From Streptacidiphilus jiangxiensis (GTDB lineage: Bacteria > Actinomycetota > Actinomycetes > Streptomycetales > Streptomycetaceae): DNA of 64,000 nt. The first letter of the stretch is position 1, and the number at the start of each line of letters is the position of its first letter. Location: the NCBI RefSeq assembly GCF_900109465.1, contig NZ_FOAZ01000028.1:1-64000 (forward strand), written 5' to 3'. The notes below the pieces were generated by a model that was given only the letters and a program-made list of their open reading frames with translations, was not told the origin of the DNA and ran no database searches. This document shows positions 16,640 through 24,419 of the stretch, piece by piece. The position numbers were made by a program, and so were the translations under genes.

Positions 16640-17367
16640 CCGCCGTCCACGAGGTGGTGCGGCGCCGACGCGGGGGCGGAGGCGCGGCGGGCCCGCGGCA
16701 GCAGGCTCACACCGCCCAGCAGCACCAGCGCGCCGAGCGAGGTCCAGGTGCCGGTCGTGCTCGGCGCCGACGCCGTCGCCCCGGCGAGCACCAGGGCGGC
16801 CGTGCCGGGGATCACGCCGAGGGCCGTCGCGGCCGCGAAGGGCGCGGGGCGGGTGCCGCCGATCGCGCAGCCGTAGTTGATCGCGGCGAAGGGCAGGACG
16901 GGAAGCAGCCGCATCGCGAGCACCGCACGGAAGCCGTGGTCGCGCAGTTCGCGGTCGAGCGTGGCGAAGCCGCGTCGCTCCAGGAACGCGAAGCGGCGGC
17001 CGCGCAGCGCCGCGCGGCCGAGCGCGAAGGAGGCCGTCGCGCCCAGCGTGGTCGCGGCGACCGCCAGCGGCAGGCCCACCGCCGTCCCGAACCAGGCGCC
17101 GGCCGCGAGGTTGAGCACGGGCTTGGGCACCAGCACGACCGTCGCGACGGCGTAGAGCAGCACGAAGACCGCGCCCGCGAGCAGCGGGGGCAGTCCCGCC
17201 AAGGGGTCCGACCCGGCCACCGCGTGGGCGACGAGCCGTTGGGCGCTCGTCGCACCGACGGCGACCAGGACGCCCACGGCGACGACGGCGAGTCCGGCCG
17301 CACCCACCAGCATCCCGGCGCGGCCCGGACGCCTGAGACTCAGACGGGCCAACGCTCGCCCCTCCAT
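16636..17367 (-). CDS. TVP38/TMEM64 (VTT-domain) membrane protein
   Basis: DedA-superfamily-like polytopic membrane protein, about 243 residues from ATG 17367. The SNARE-associated/VTT region includes LVPKPVLNLAAGAWFGTAVG and the loop with MRLLPVLPFAAINYGCAIGG. About six membrane segments are visible. The start overlaps the end of tenA by 28 nt, so translation is coupled. A TTG at 17352 has a stronger GGAGGGG box 7 nt upstream and could be the real start. Members are proposed lipid scramblases or transporters; the role here is unknown. Confidence 0.85.
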   Translation of the reverse strand: MEGRALARLSLRRPGRAGMLVGAAGLAVVAVGVLVAVGATSAQRLVAHAVAGSDPLAGLPPLLAGAVFVLLYAVATVVLVPKPVLNLAAGAWFGTAVGLPLAVAATTLGATASFALGRAALRGRRFAFLERRGFATLDRELRDHGFRAVLAMRLLPVLPFAAINYGCAIGGTRPAPFAAATALGVIPGTAALVLAGATASAPSTTGTWTSLGALVLLGGVSLLPRARRASAPASAPHHLVDGG

Positions 17368-17993
17368 GCGGCGTCCCAGAACATCCACTCGTAGCGGGAG
17401 GAGGTCACGAAGCACTCGCGCGTCCGGCGCCGTTCGGCCGGGGAGATCTCCTCACCCAGCGCGTCCGTCAGCGCGAGCACGCGCCGCACCACGGACTGGA
17501 AGGCCTCGTCGCCGTAGGCGGCGATCCAGCGGGCGTAGAGGGGGTCGGGCGAGGACTTCTCCACCAGGTGCTCGCCGACCCGGGCGTAGATCCAGTAGCA
17601 GGGCAGCACCGCGCCGACGGCCTCCGCGTAGCTGCCGCCGTAGGCGGCGGCGAGCAGGTGGGTGGTGTAGGCGCGGGTGGTGGGGAGGACCAGCTCCCGC
17701 AACGGTTCGTCGCCCAGCTCGGCGCCGAAACCGGCGAGCATCTCCTGCTCGGCGGCGAGCGCGCCGACGGCGTCCTCGACGAAGGCCCGCAGGGCCGCGG
17801 ACTCCGGCGCGCGGGCGCCGCACAGGGCCAGGGCGCGGGCATAGTCGCGCAGGTAGAGGGAGTCCTGCTCGACGAAGTGGCGGAACGCGGCGCGCGGCAG
17901 CGTGCCGTCGGTGAGCCCGCGGACGAACGGGTGCTCAAGGATCTCGGCGTAGATCGACTCGATGTCGGACCACAGGTCGTCGGTGAGACTCAT
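17340..17993 (-). CDS. tenA: TenA-family aminopyrimidine aminohydrolase (thiaminase II)
   Basis: 217 residues starting MSLTDDLWSDIESIYAEIL. All-alpha TenA/heme-oxygenase-like fold. Visible motifs are FVEQDSLYLRDYARALALC, LLAAAYGGSYAEAVGAVLPCYWIY with the likely nucleophilic Cys, and a C-terminal YEWMFWDAAW bearing the conserved aromatic/Glu end. The family salvages the pyrimidine of degraded thiamine. No other thi genes or TPP riboswitch are visible here, so the assignment rests on the protein. Coupled with TVP38 downstream. Confidence 0.85.
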   Translation of the reverse strand: MSLTDDLWSDIESIYAEILEHPFVRGLTDGTLPRAAFRHFVEQDSLYLRDYARALALCGARAPESAALRAFVEDAVGALAAEQEMLAGFGAELGDEPLRELVLPTTRAYTTHLLAAAYGGSYAEAVGAVLPCYWIYARVGEHLVEKSSPDPLYARWIAAYGDEAFQSVVRRVLALTDALGEEISPAERRRTRECFVTSSRYEWMFWDAAWRGERWPV

Positions 17994-18049
17994 GCCGCCG
18001 ACCCTGCCACATCCGGCGGCGCGCAGCCGCATCGGGCCGCAGGGCGGAC

Positions 18050-18832
18050 TCAGCGGGTGGCGTTGGTGGTGACGGTCGTGGTGGACGAGTTGTCGCTCTG
18101 CACCGTGGAGCTGACTCCGCTGCTGACCAGGCCCAGCACCAGGAACGCGACGAGCAGGGCCTTGGCGCCGCCGGACAGCAGCAGTGGCCGGCTCGCCGAA
18201 CGCCGCTCCACCAGCGCGAGGGACTCGTCGCCGAAGAGCCGCTTGGGATAGGCGGCGGTGAGCATGGTCCAGTAGGCGCTGAACCGCATCGTGTAGCGGG
18301 CCGTGGCCGCCGTCGCACCGAAGATCGGCTCCGGGAGCCGGCCGAGGACCAGGGCGATCAGCCAGAAGAAGAAGCAGAGCACGTACCAGCCGGTCGTGAC
18401 CAGGCTCTGCACGATCGCCGCCGGGATGGCGAGGATCAGTCGGAAGAAGACGGCGAGCCGGTTCAGCTCGGCGGGCCGGACGTCGACCTGGACCGGGTAG
18501 CTCGGGGCGTCGAAGCCGAAGGGCGGGTACGGGTCGACCAGCAGCGTGCTGTAGGCGAAGACGCGGGTCTGGTAGACGAGCAGCCCGGCGAGGTAGCGGG
18601 CGACCGGTCCCGGCAGTCGGCCGAGCACGAGGGCGGCGAACCAGCCGAAGACGACGACGAAGAAGCCGATGAAGCCGAGGACGGCCAGCACGATGTAGTG
18701 CGGGACCGCCAGCAGCCAGCGCAGCAGTACGGTCCAGCGCCGTTGGGCGTCGGGTGCGGGCAGGTCGAGCTCGGGGAGCACCTCGCCGTAGGGCGTCGGG
18801 GGCGGCGGCGCCCACAGCTGCTGCTGCGCCAT
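18050..18832 (-). CDS. DUF4389 membrane protein
   Basis: 260 residues from ATG 18832, with GAAGGGA 7 nt upstream. It contains two DUF4389-type repeats, each built as a short amphipathic leader plus membrane hairpin (RWLLAVPHYIVLAVLGFIGF and FFRLILAIPAAIVQSLVTTG), each followed by FRFSAY-like or YSTLL segments and LVDPYPPFGF. A final anchor (about 225-245) is followed by a Ser/Thr/Asn-rich extracytoplasmic tail. Function is unknown. It stands alone, divergent from a large regulator gene. Confidence 0.8.
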   Translation of the reverse strand: MAQQQLWAPPPPTPYGEVLPELDLPAPDAQRRWTVLLRWLLAVPHYIVLAVLGFIGFFVVVFGWFAALVLGRLPGPVARYLAGLLVYQTRVFAYSTLLVDPYPPFGFDAPSYPVQVDVRPAELNRLAVFFRLILAIPAAIVQSLVTTGWYVLCFFFWLIALVLGRLPEPIFGATAATARYTMRFSAYWTMLTAAYPKRLFGDESLALVERRSASRPLLLSGGAKALLVAFLVLGLVSSGVSSTVQSDNSSTTTVTTNATR

Positions 18833-19284
18833 CGGGGCGTCCCTTCGTGTCGGGGGCGTGGGACCGTCAGGATCGCCCGGGAGCAGGCACGGCGCGCGCG
18901 GTACTGGACCGGATGGCGGAGGGGGCGCGCACTGGTTTACGCGCGCCCCTTGCTCACCTCCCCGCGCACCGGTCACCGTCGGCCACCACCCGCGCGCTCC
19001 CGGCCCGGGCCGACCGAACATGATCATTTGCGAGCGAGCGGCAATGCTGGATGATCACTCCGCCGCCCTGCTCGTCGTGTACACGTCGAACAGCCTCGAA
19101 CGCTCGACCGAGTACGAATTGTCATGCGCAGCGCGCGGCTCGCAGGTGCGCCGGGGCGCACTCCGATGCGCCGCGCCCGGCACGCGTCGCCGCAGGCCGG
19201 ACGGTTCATGAATCGGACGAGGAGACCGCGAGCGCTCCGCTCGCCACCCGCCACCCGCCACCCGCACCGGAGGACTGCACCCCG
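18833..19284. other. 450-bp intergenic region between divergent genes
   Basis: No convincing gene. It holds the 5' regions of the DUF4389 gene (minus) and the TTA-containing regulator (plus). Visible structure includes separated TGATCA sites near 19022 and 19052, a GTGTACAC palindrome near 19078 and a tandem CCACCCG triplet near 19245-19265. The regulator's GGAGG lies at its right end. An in-frame extension of the regulator into this region is rich in Ala, Arg and Pro without domain character and is probably not translated. Confidence 0.5.
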
Positions 19285-20625
19285 ATGGCGCCACGCCACC
19301 CCAACGTACGCCTGCGCGCACTCGCCCACGAGGCCGGCTGGAGCGGTGCCGCTCTGGCCCGCGCCGTGAACCGGGCAGGGGCCGAGATCGGCCTGACGCT
19401 GCGTTACGACCGCACCTCCGTCGCCCACTGGATGGCGGGCACCCGACCGCCCGCCGACGTCGCGGCCGTCGTCGCGGAGGCCCTGGCCCGCCGGCTCGGC
19501 CGCCCGCTGCGCCCCGCCGACGCGGGCCTCGCACCCGAGCCGCCCGAGCGGGTCGCGGTCGCCGCCGCACGTCCCGCCCTGGTCGAGCTCGCCGAGCTGG
19601 ACGCGGTCCAGCCGCGCGCCCGCCCCTACCGGCTCGGCGCCGCAGAGCCGCCGCTCACCCCGCCGCTCCCGCCCGTCGCGTCGGTCGTGTCGGTCGCGCC
19701 GGTCGGGTCCGCGCCGTCGGGCCGCGCGCACCACCGGGGCCCGGCGGGCGAGCGGGTCACCGTCGCCCATGTCCGGGCGGCGCAGAACATGCTGCACACC
19801 TTCACCGTGGTGGACTCCGCCTACGGCGGCGGGCACTCCCGGGCCGCCCTCACCGGCTTCCTGCGCAGCAGCGTCGCCCAGTGGCTCGCGGCACCCGCCG
19901 CGCCCCGCACCAGACGCGAGCTCCTGCTCGTCGCCTCGGCGCTGACCTGCCTGGCCGGCTCGATGTGCCACGACGAGCAACGCCACGGCGTCGCCCAGGG
20001 CTACTACCTCGCCGCCGCGCGGCTCTCGGCCGAGGCCGACGACGCCCCCGGCCAGGCCGCCGCGCTGCGGGCCCTCAGCATGCAGGCCCACGAGCTCGGA
20101 CACCGCGACCACGCGCTCACCCTCGCCGAGGCCGCCACCAGCCACCGGTCCCGGCTCCCCACCTTGCTCGCGGCCGCCGTGGTCGGTCAGTTGGCCGTCG
20201 CGGCGGCGGGCCGCGGCGAGCGCAGGCGGGCGCTCACCGTGCTGGAACGTTCCGCCGAGCTCCTGGGTCGCGCCGACGCGGGCGGCGACTACCATCGGGC
20301 CGCCCACGAGCACCATCAGGCCGAGGTGCTCGACGCGCTGGGCGACCGTCCGGGGGCGGTGGCGGCGTTACGCCGCTCGGTCCGGTTGCGCCCGTACGAG
20401 GAACGCCGCGCCCGCGCGGTGAGCAATGCCCGCCTGGGCGAACTCCTTTTGGACGGCGGCACGCTGGAACCCGCCTGCGCGGCCTGGCACGCCTTCCTCG
20501 ACGACTGGCCGCTGTTGCGCTCCGCCCGGGCCGACCGCGCCGCCCGCACCCTGCGCAGCCGCCTGCGCCCCTTCCACGCCACCGCGCCCGGACGCGGCGT
20601 GCTCACCCGCCTGCAGGCCCTGTAG
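19285..20625 (+). CDS. Large regulator with N-terminal HTH-like domain and TPR-like C-terminus; contains a TTA codon
   Basis: 446 residues from ATG 19285, with GGAGG about 11 nt upstream. The N-terminus (RALAHEAGWSGAALARAVNR...RYDRTSVAHWMAGTRPP) resembles the degenerate XRE-like domain of Streptomyces Tat-pathway or regulator proteins. It is followed by an Ala/Pro linker and an alpha-helical, TPR-like C-terminal half from about residue 160 (RAAQNMLHTFTVVDSAYGGG). Residue 362 is encoded by TTA, the bldA codon and the only in-frame TTA I noticed in the window. This suggests developmental control. It directly precedes the 2-MIB/encapsulin operon and is the obvious candidate regulator. Confidence 0.75.
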   Translation: MAPRHPNVRLRALAHEAGWSGAALARAVNRAGAEIGLTLRYDRTSVAHWMAGTRPPADVAAVVAEALARRLGRPLRPADAGLAPEPPERVAVAAARPALVELAELDAVQPRARPYRLGAAEPPLTPPLPPVASVVSVAPVGSAPSGRAHHRGPAGERVTVAHVRAAQNMLHTFTVVDSAYGGGHSRAALTGFLRSSVAQWLAAPAAPRTRRELLLVASALTCLAGSMCHDEQRHGVAQGYYLAAARLSAEADDAPGQAAALRALSMQAHELGHRDHALTLAEAATSHRSRLPTLLAAAVVGQLAVAAAGRGERRRALTVLERSAELLGRADAGGDYHRAAHEHHQAEVLDALGDRPGAVAALRRSVRLRPYEERRARAVSNARLGELLLDGGTLEPACAAWHAFLDDWPLLRSARADRAARTLRSRLRPFHATAPGRGVLTRLQAL

Positions 20626-20632
20626 CGAGCGC

Positions 20633-20671
20633 TTCGACGTCGCCTTCAACGTCGTCGAACTTTCAACGTCG
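20633..20671 (+). repeat. Three near-identical direct repeats upstream of eshA
   Basis: TTCGACGTCG (20633), TTCAACGTCG (20645) and TTCAACGTCG (20662) are iterated with 12- and 17-bp steps, about 100 bp before eshA. Such iterons are plausible binding sites for a regulator of the 2-MIB operon. They begin just after the regulator stop codon. Confidence 0.5.
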
Positions 20672-20766
20672 CAGCAGCGCGAGCCAGCCCCACGGCCAAC
20701 TCCTGTCCCGCTTACTGGATTCAGGACCATTCACCGGAACACCGGACCAGCCAGGAGGTCGCACCC

Positions 20767-22188
20767 ATGTCCATGGAGGCCACGGAGAGCCCCGCAGGGG
20801 TAGACGGAGCTCCCGACCAGCAGAGCCTCAGTACCCGCGCCGCGCGCAACCTGGCGACCACGACCAAGTCCACGCCACAGATGCAGGGCATCAGTTCACG
20901 CTGGCTGATGAAGAACCTGCCGTGGGTCAACGTCGCCGGCGGCACCTACCGGGTCAACCGGCGGCTGTCGCTCGCGGTGGGGCGCGGCCGGGTCGGCTTC
21001 GTGCAGGGCGGGGCGGACGACGTGCAGATCGTCCCGGAGACGCTCCGGGAGATCCCGGCACTGCGGGACTTCGAGGACCTGGCGGTGCTGCGGGAGCTCG
21101 CCTCGCGCTTCCAGGTGCGGGAGTTCCGCGCCGGTGAGGTGCTCGTGGAGGAGGGCACCCCGATCGAGGAGGTGTTCATCATCGCCCACGGCCGGATCAA
21201 CCGGCTGAGCACGGGCAAGTACGGTGACACCAACCTGCTCGGCGTGGTCACCGACGGCGACCACCTCGGCGACGAGGCCGTGCTGACCAGCGACCCGCTG
21301 TGGCTCACCACCGCCCAGGCCTCCACGGCCGGCACCGCGATGGTGCTGGCCTGGTCCCAGGTGCTGGACCTGTTCGACCGGGCGCCCCAACTGCGCGACC
21401 ACATCGACCGCTTCGTCACGGACTCGCAGCGCGCCACGAACAGCAAGGGCGAGGCCTCCATCGAGGTCAGCGCCGGTCACGACGGCGAGCCGGTCATCCC
21501 GAACACCTTCGTCGACTACGAACTCGCGCCGCGCGAGTACGACCTGAGCCTGACGCAGACCGTGCTGCGGATCCACTCCCGGGTGGCCGACCTCTACAAC
21601 AGCCCGATGAACCAGACCGAGCAGCAGTTGAAGCTCACCGTGGAGGCGATCCGCGAGCGGCAGGAGTGGGAGCTCGTCAACAACCGCGAGTTCGGCCTGC
21701 TCCACAACACCGCCTACGACCAGCGGATCAGCACCTGGTCGGGCCCGCCCACGCCGGACGACATGGACCAGCTGCTCAGCATGCGGCGCAGCACCACCAT
21801 GTTCCTGGCCCACCCCAAGGCGATCGCCGCCTTCTTCCGCGAGTGCAACCGGCGCGGGCTCTACCCGGACACGATCGAGCGCAACGGCCACCGGATCCCG
21901 GCCTGGCGCGGGGTGCCGATCTTCCCCTGCGGCAAGCTGCCGATCGAGGACGGTCACACCACCTCGATCATGGCGATGCGCATGGGCGAGGACAACCAGG
22001 GCGTGGTCGGCCTGCACCAGTTGGGCCTGCCCGACGAGGTCGAGCCCGGCCTCAACGTCCGGTTCATGGGGATCGACGAGAAGGCGATCATCTCCTACCT
22101 GGTCACCGCCTACTACTCGACGGCGATCCTGGTTCCGGACGCGATCGGGATCCTGGAGAACGTCGACATCGCGGCACCGCACGCGTGA
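20767..22188 (+). CDS. eshA: Family 2B encapsulin shell protein with cyclic-nucleotide-binding domain (EshA-like)
   Basis: 473 residues; perfect AGGAGG 8 nt before the ATG. The N-terminal arm and E-loop region (to about residue 95; [29 protein letters not shown]) precede an inserted CAP/Crp-type cyclic-nucleotide-binding domain (about 100-220; [40 protein letters not shown]). The HK97-like phage-capsid fold follows (from about 235; [45 protein letters not shown]). Once described as a cAMP-binding Crp-like protein, this family is now known to form Family 2B encapsulin shells. In 2-MIB producers the shell packages the terpene cyclase encoded next. The genes are 14 bp apart, so they are co-transcribed. 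Confidence 0.92.
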   Translation: MSMEATESPAGVDGAPDQQSLSTRAARNLATTTKSTPQMQGISSRWLMKNLPWVNVAGGTYRVNRRLSLAVGRGRVGFVQGGADDVQIVPETLREIPALRDFEDLAVLRELASRFQVREFRAGEVLVEEGTPIEEVFIIAHGRINRLSTGKYGDTNLLGVVTDGDHLGDEAVLTSDPLWLTTAQASTAGTAMVLAWSQVLDLFDRAPQLRDHIDRFVTDSQRATNSKGEASIEVSAGHDGEPVIPNTFVDYELAPREYDLSLTQTVLRIHSRVADLYNSPMNQTEQQLKLTVEAIRERQEWELVNNREFGLLHNTAYDQRISTWSGPPTPDDMDQLLSMRRSTTMFLAHPKAIAAFFRECNRRGLYPDTIERNGHRIPAWRGVPIFPCGKLPIEDGHTTSIMAMRMGEDNQGVVGLHQLGLPDEVEPGLNVRFMGIDEKAIISYLVTAYYSTAILVPDAIGILENVDIAAPHA

Positions 22189-22202
22189 GAACGGGAGCCA
22201 CC

Positions 22203-23342
22203 ATGCCGCACCTCGACGCCGACGTGCTCGGCCGCCTCCTGGCCGGTCCGGCGGGTCCGGGCACGACAGCCGTCCGCCTCTTCCGCGACGCCCTTGCGGC
22301 CGACCTCGACTCCGCCGCCGACACGCCTGACGCAGCTGCGGCACCTGCCCCGGCGTCGCCGTCGGCCGCCGAGCCGGCTTCGTCGGCGAGCGTCGTCGTG
22401 CCCGAGCTGTACTGCCCCAGGGCGGTGCGCGACGATCCCGTGCTCGGGCACGTCGTCAACGAGCGGCTGGTGGCCTGGGCGGAGGAGATGGGCCTGTTCC
22501 AGGGCCGGCTGGAACGGCTGCGCAAGCACGACTTCGGCCGGCTGTTCATGCTCGCCCACCCCGACACCGACGACCCGGACCGGCTGCTCGCCGCAGCGCG
22601 CTGCGGGCTGGCGGAGTGGGCGGTGGACGACCACTGGGTCGACGAAGGCGATGACACCAGGCCCGAGTTGATCGGTCTGCGAGTCGCCCTCGCCCACGCC
22701 GTGGTCGACCCGATCCGCCTGCCCCTGCGCTACGAGCCGGAGTTCGAGAAGGTCGTCGCCTCCGAGCCGGTGCTGCGCGCCTTCCGCTCCGCGCTCGCGC
22801 TGCTGGGGACGATCGCCAACCCGACCCAGGTGGCGCGCCTGCGCCACGAGTTGGCGGTGATGTTCGTCGGCTACGGCCAGGAGGCCGAGTGGCGGATGTC
22901 CGGGCGCAGGCCCGCGGTGTGGGAGTACCTGATGCACCGGTACGAGAACGCCTTCTTCCCGTGCATGGTGCTGGTCGATCCCGTCGGCGGGTACGAGCTG
23001 CCCGCCCACGAGTTCGCCGACCACCGGGTGCGCCGCACCTACCTGTACGCGGGCGTGGCCAACGTCCTGCTCAACGACCTGTACTCGATGGGCAAGGAAG
23101 ACCCGACCGACACCAACCTGCCCAACCTCATCGCCGCCGAGGAGGGCTGCACGCTCCAGGAGGCCGTGGACAAGGCCGCGGCCGTCCACGACGAGCTGAT
23201 GCACCTGGTCGAGGCGGAGTCCGCCGCGCTCAGCGCCCTCGGCTCGCCCGAGCTCAAACGGTTCCTGGCCGGCGTGTGGGCCTGGATGGGCGGCAGCCAC
23301 ACCTGGCACGCCACCAGCGCCCGCTACAACGGCGGCAGTTGA
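22203..23342 (+). CDS. 2-methylisoborneol synthase (terpene cyclase), probable encapsulin cargo
   Basis: Class I terpene synthase that cyclises 2-methyl-GPP to 2-methylisoborneol, the earthy odorant. 379 residues from ATG 22203 (CGGGAG box). The first 70 residues are disordered, Ala/Pro/Ser-rich and include GPGTTAVRLF; in this enzyme family such an N-terminus directs loading into the Family 2B shell. The catalytic fold begins near PELYCPRAVRDDP. The metal motif DDHWVDE is at 142-148 and the NSE triad NDLYSMGKE at 291-299, with the C-terminal WMGGSHTWHATSARY. The N-terminal tail is shorter than the roughly 110 residues I recall for well-known Streptomyces homologues. Confidence 0.92.
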   Translation: MPHLDADVLGRLLAGPAGPGTTAVRLFRDALAADLDSAADTPDAAAAPAPASPSAAEPASSASVVVPELYCPRAVRDDPVLGHVVNERLVAWAEEMGLFQGRLERLRKHDFGRLFMLAHPDTDDPDRLLAAARCGLAEWAVDDHWVDEGDDTRPELIGLRVALAHAVVDPIRLPLRYEPEFEKVVASEPVLRAFRSALALLGTIANPTQVARLRHELAVMFVGYGQEAEWRMSGRRPAVWEYLMHRYENAFFPCMVLVDPVGGYELPAHEFADHRVRRTYLYAGVANVLLNDLYSMGKEDPTDTNLPNLIAAEEGCTLQEAVDKAAAVHDELMHLVEAESAALSALGSPELKRFLAGVWAWMGGSHTWHATSARYNGGS

Positions 23343-23443
23343 CCAACCGGCAGGACCAGCGGGACCAGCAGGACCCGCAGGACCAGCAGCAAAGGCACCA
23401 CCGGCACCACTTCACGATCACCGAGAACCGGAGAAGAACAGCT

Positions 23444-24328
23444 GTGATCCTCAGCGAGAAGACCACGCTCCCCTCCCAGGCCAACGGCACCGACCCCGTG
23501 CGCACCAGCCCGTACCAGGACTCCGTGGCCGCGTACTGGAACGCCGAGCGCAACCCCGTGAACCTGCGTCTGGGCGAGGTCGACGGCTTCTACCACCACC
23601 ACTACGGCATCGGTGAGCCCGACTGGTCCGTTCTGGAGGGACCGCAGGACACCCGCGAGGAACGCACCGTCCGCGAACTGCACCGCCTCGAGTCCGTCCA
23701 GGCGCAGTTGCTGGCCGACCACCTCGGCCCGATCCCCGCCGACGGACGCCTGCTCGACGCCGGCTGCGGTCGCGGCGGCGGCAGCCTGGTCGCCAACCGG
23801 CGCTTCGGCTGCCGCGTCGACGGCATCTCCATCTCCAGCCACCAGGTCGACTTCGCCAACCAGCAGGCCAAGGAACACGGCGTCGACGACAAGGTCCGCT
23901 TCCACCTGCGCAACATGCTCGACACCGGCTTCGAGACCGCCGCCTTCGACGGCATCTGGAACAACGAAAGCACCATGTACGTCGAACTCGGCCTCCTCTT
24001 CGCCGAACACGCCCGCCAGCTCAAGCGCGGCGGCCGCTACGTCACCATCACCGGCTGCTACAACGACACCTACGGCCTGCCCTCGCGCGCCGTCAGCGAG
24101 ATCAACGCCCACTACATCTGCGACATCCACCCCCGCAGCACCTACTTCAAGGAGATGGCCGCCAACCGCCTCGTGCCGGTCAGCGTCATCGACCTCACCG
24201 CCGCCACCCTCCCCTACTGGGAGCTGCGCGCCCGGACCCACCTGACCACCGGCATCGAGAAGTCCTTCATCGACGCCTACAAGGACGGCAGCTTCCAGTA
24301 CCTCCTCATCGCCGCCGACCGCATCTGA
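23444..24328 (+). CDS. Geranyl diphosphate 2-C-methyltransferase
   Basis: SAM-dependent enzyme making 2-methyl-GPP from GPP, the substrate of the cyclase encoded just upstream. 294 residues from GTG 23444 (GAGAAG box). SAM motif I LLDAGCGRGGGSL is at about residues 102-114; the N-terminus has YWNAERNPVNLRLGEVDGFYHHHYG as in other GPP methyltransferases, and NNESTMYVEL and YELRARTHL-type segments follow. The 101-bp gap after the cyclase contains iterated GGACCAGC-like words but no terminator, so operon membership is likely. No shell-targeting tail is evident. Confidence 0.93.
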   Translation: MILSEKTTLPSQANGTDPVRTSPYQDSVAAYWNAERNPVNLRLGEVDGFYHHHYGIGEPDWSVLEGPQDTREERTVRELHRLESVQAQLLADHLGPIPADGRLLDAGCGRGGGSLVANRRFGCRVDGISISSHQVDFANQQAKEHGVDDKVRFHLRNMLDTGFETAAFDGIWNNESTMYVELGLLFAEHARQLKRGGRYVTITGCYNDTYGLPSRAVSEINAHYICDIHPRSTYFKEMAANRLVPVSVIDLTAATLPYWELRARTHLTTGIEKSFIDAYKDGSFQYLLIAADRI

Positions 24329-24392
24329 CCCACCCGTCGTCCACCGGGTCGGCGGCGCGCCGATAGCGAGGGCCGGGGCAATGTCGCCATAA

Positions 24393-24405
24393 TCGGATGA
24401 TCCGA
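24393..24405. promoter_or_regulatory. Small palindrome upstream of the PP2C phosphatase
   Basis: TCGGAT-G-ATCCGA (24393-24405) lies 15 bp before the ATG at 24420 and overlaps a CATAAT -10-like hexamer (24388-24393). Possibly an operator; no ribosome-binding site is visible before the ATG. Confidence 0.35.
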
Positions 24406-24419
24406 CGTGATCAATCGAT

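Noticed and set aside
17340-17993. TPP riboswitch or thiamine operon around tenA
   Set aside because: No thi genes and no recognisable THI-box structure upstream; the gene is coupled to TVP38 instead.
19242-19266. Tandem CCACCCG triplet before the TTA-containing regulator
   Set aside because: Short simple-sequence repeat next to the ribosome-binding site; no sign of a phase-variation tract.
19051-19284. N-terminal extension of the regulator to ATG 19051
   Set aside because: The added 78 residues have no domain character, and a GGAGG site precedes ATG 19285.
23343-23443. CRISPR-like iteration of GGACCAGC words between the 2-MIB genes
   Set aside because: Units are only 8-10 bp with no spacers of constant length; simple local repetition.
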